From positions 1 to 5,758 of the forward strand of contig JASHSH010000338.1 in the NCBI GenBank assembly GCA_030040955.1: DNA of 5,758 nucleotides, in the 5' to 3' direction. The notes beneath the pieces were generated by a model, which searched no databases, was not told the DNA's origin, and saw only the letters and a list, made by a program, of their open reading frames with translations. Numbering within the stretch: the stretch's first letter is position 1; every line of letters starts with the position of its first letter. Made by a program: the position numbers and the translations under genes. The stretch comes from Rhodospirillales bacterium (GTDB lineage: Bacteria > Pseudomonadota > Alphaproteobacteria > Rhodospirillales > Magnetospirillaceae). Positions 4,708 through 5,758 of the stretch are shown in pieces.

Positions 4708-5661
4708 ATGACCCGCCGCATCGCGCTCCGCCTGGTCCAGGCGGCGCTCGTCCTGCTGGTGCTTTCCTTCGTCGTCTACGCCCTGATGGGGCTGATGCCC
4801 GGCGATCCGATCGAGCTGATGGCCGCCGGCTCGCCGACCATGACCGCCGAGGACGTGGCGCGGCTGAAGGCGCTCTACGGCATCGACAAGCCCCTGGTCG
4901 GGCGCTACCTGCACTGGCTGGGCGGCGTGCTCACGGGCGAGCTCGGCTATTCGCGCCTCACCGGCCTGACCGTGCTGCGCACGCTGGCCGAGCCGCTCGG
5001 CAACACGCTCGCGCTGATGGTGGCGAGCCTCGCCTGCGCGCTGCTGCTGGCGCTCCCGCTCGGCATCGCCGCCGCGCTGCGCGAGCGCCGCGCGCTCGAC
5101 CATGCGCTCAATCTCGCCGCCTTCGCCGCGATCTCGCTGCCGGTGTTCTGGCTCGGCCTGCTGCTGATCATCGCCTTCGCGGTGACGCTCGGCTGGCTGC
5201 CCGCCTCGGGCGTGACCACGGTCGGCGGCGGCGGGCTGCTGGATCGGCTGCGCCATCTCGCGCTGCCGGTGGCCGCGCTCGCGCTCGCCGGCTTCGGCCA
5301 TTACCTGCGCTACATGCGCGCCTCCATGATCGAGGCGATGCGCGCCGACTGGATCCGCACCGCGCGGGCCAAGGGCCTGTCGCTCCTCGGCGCCGCGCTG
5401 CGGCACGCGCTGCGCAACGCGCTGATCCCGGTGGTGACCATCCTGGCGCTCGATCTCGGCACGCTGTTCTCGGGCGTGGTGGTCACCGAGACCGTGTTCG
5501 CCTATCCCGGCATGGGCAAGCTGATCTTCGATTCGGTGATGGGCAACGACTACAACCTGGCGCTCGCCGCGCTGATGCTCGCCACCGCGACCACGCTGCT
5601 GGGCAGCATCCTCGCCGATCTCGCCTATGCGGCGCTCGATCCGCGCCTGCGTTTCCGATGA
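4708..5661 (+). CDS. DppB-type inner-membrane permease of the peptide/nickel ABC transporter
   Basis: A 317-residue integral membrane protein forming half of the translocation channel. It begins with the typical MTRRIALRLVQAALVLLVLS segment, a first membrane helix at about 9-29, followed by the conserved LMPGDPIE. A periplasmic stretch carries LKALYGIDKPLVGRYLHWL, the usual DppB-type motif. Further helices lie at about 98-122, 134-158, 183-203, 238-259 and 283-307. The cytoplasmic EAA-type loop that docks on the ATPase is IEAMRADWIRTARAKGLS through ALRHALRNALIPVVT (about 208-244). The C-terminus (AYAALDPRLRFR) is also family-typical, so the gene is complete. The ATG at 4708 has only a weak GGGG ribosome site, and a GC hairpin sits just upstream. 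The stop overlaps the start of the next permease as ATGA, showing translational coupling. The substrate is set mainly by the binding protein. Confidence 0.96.
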   Translation: MTRRIALRLVQAALVLLVLSFVVYALMGLMPGDPIELMAAGSPTMTAEDVARLKALYGIDKPLVGRYLHWLGGVLTGELGYSRLTGLTVLRTLAEPLGNTLALMVASLACALLLALPLGIAAALRERRALDHALNLAAFAAISLPVFWLGLLLIIAFAVTLGWLPASGVTTVGGGGLLDRLRHLALPVAALALAGFGHYLRYMRASMIEAMRADWIRTARAKGLSLLGAALRHALRNALIPVVTILALDLGTLFSGVVVTETVFAYPGMGKLIFDSVMGNDYNLALAALMLATATTLLGSILADLAYAALDPRLRFR

Positions 5662-5758
5662 GCCAGGCGCTCGCCGTCGGCATCGTCGCGCCTCTGCCGC
5701 GCCGCCGCCGCGCGGTGCACCGGCCGGCGCTGGCGGGAGCCGCCGTGCTCGCCTTCCT
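5658..5758 (+). CDS. DppC-type permease, N-terminal fragment (runs off right edge)
   Basis: Thirty-three codons are visible, starting at the ATG that overlaps the TGA of the preceding permease gene. The peptide begins MSQALAVGIVAP, then a basic PLPRRRRAVHRP patch and the hydrophobic ALAGAAVLAFL. This is a cytoplasmic tail leading into a first membrane helix, the layout expected of the second permease (DppC/OppC type) that pairs with DppB. No separate ribosome site is seen, which fits translational coupling. The call rests mostly on position, since the diagnostic EAA loop lies outside the window. Confidence 0.82.
   Translation, partial: MSQALAVGIVAPLPRRRRAVHRPALAGAAVLAF

Noticed and set aside
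2981..4711. A 576-codon plus-strand frame overlapping the binding-protein gene
   Set aside because: Its product is rich in Arg, Gly and His without domain signatures, while the frame beginning at 2988 gives a complete family 5 binding protein with a signal peptide.
2277..4721. An 814-codon open frame on the minus strand antisense to the UPF0303 and binding-protein genes
   Set aside because: The plus-strand genes have clear family signatures and ribosome sites. The antisense product is low-complexity and Arg/Gly/Val/His-rich with no recognisable domain, as expected when a GC-rich gene is read backwards. It also starts within another gene.
4570..5406. A 278-codon minus-strand frame across the permease gene
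   Set aside because: It is low-complexity and Arg/Gln/Glu-rich and lies antisense to a permease with full family signatures.

Overview
The window looks like chromosomal DNA from a GC-rich alphaproteobacterium, possibly of Rhodospirillales type. Sample lines counted by hand give about 72-75% GC in the main genes. The lineage guess rests on the composition and on the style of the OmpR-type regulator and peptide-transporter proteins; it is inference, since no phylogenetic marker is present.

Layout from left to right. (1) 1-659, minus: 5' part of a membrane sensor histidine kinase gene that runs off the left edge. (2) 656-1375, minus: its partner, an OmpR-family response regulator, overlapping the kinase by 4 bases. 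(3) 1376-1741: a 366-base gene-free stretch. Near the regulator it carries a TGTTAC-N5-GTAACA dyad, two further palindromes and a good -10 box only 8 bases from the ATG. Further out lies a cluster of strong GC-rich hairpins. (4) 1742-2194, minus: a small secreted protein with three Cys...Cys...Trp repeats, best read as a stand-alone ricin-B-like beta-trefoil. It is clearly lower in GC (about 56%) than its neighbours. (5) 2195-2435: divergent intergenic region. (6) 2436-2903, plus: a UPF0303/GlcG-HbpS-fold (heme-degrading-domain-like) small protein. (7) 2988-4661, 4708-5661 and 5658-5758 (cut by the right edge), plus: a peptide/nickel-class ABC importer operon with binding protein, DppB-type permease and the start of the DppC-type permease.

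How the parts work together. The kinase and regulator form one translationally coupled two-component system sensing something across the inner membrane. The importer genes should form a periplasmic binding-protein-dependent uptake system whose second permease and ATPases lie beyond the right edge. The secreted trefoil protein and the UPF0303 protein are single genes between these two modules, and nothing in the sequence ties them functionally to either.

Most of the window is ordinary metabolism and signalling. I did not find a convincing new multi-gene system. The less ordinary parts are the low-GC secreted trefoil gene, the structured intergenic region at 1571-1667 with mutually exclusive stems, and the dyads in front of the regulator and the binding-protein gene.
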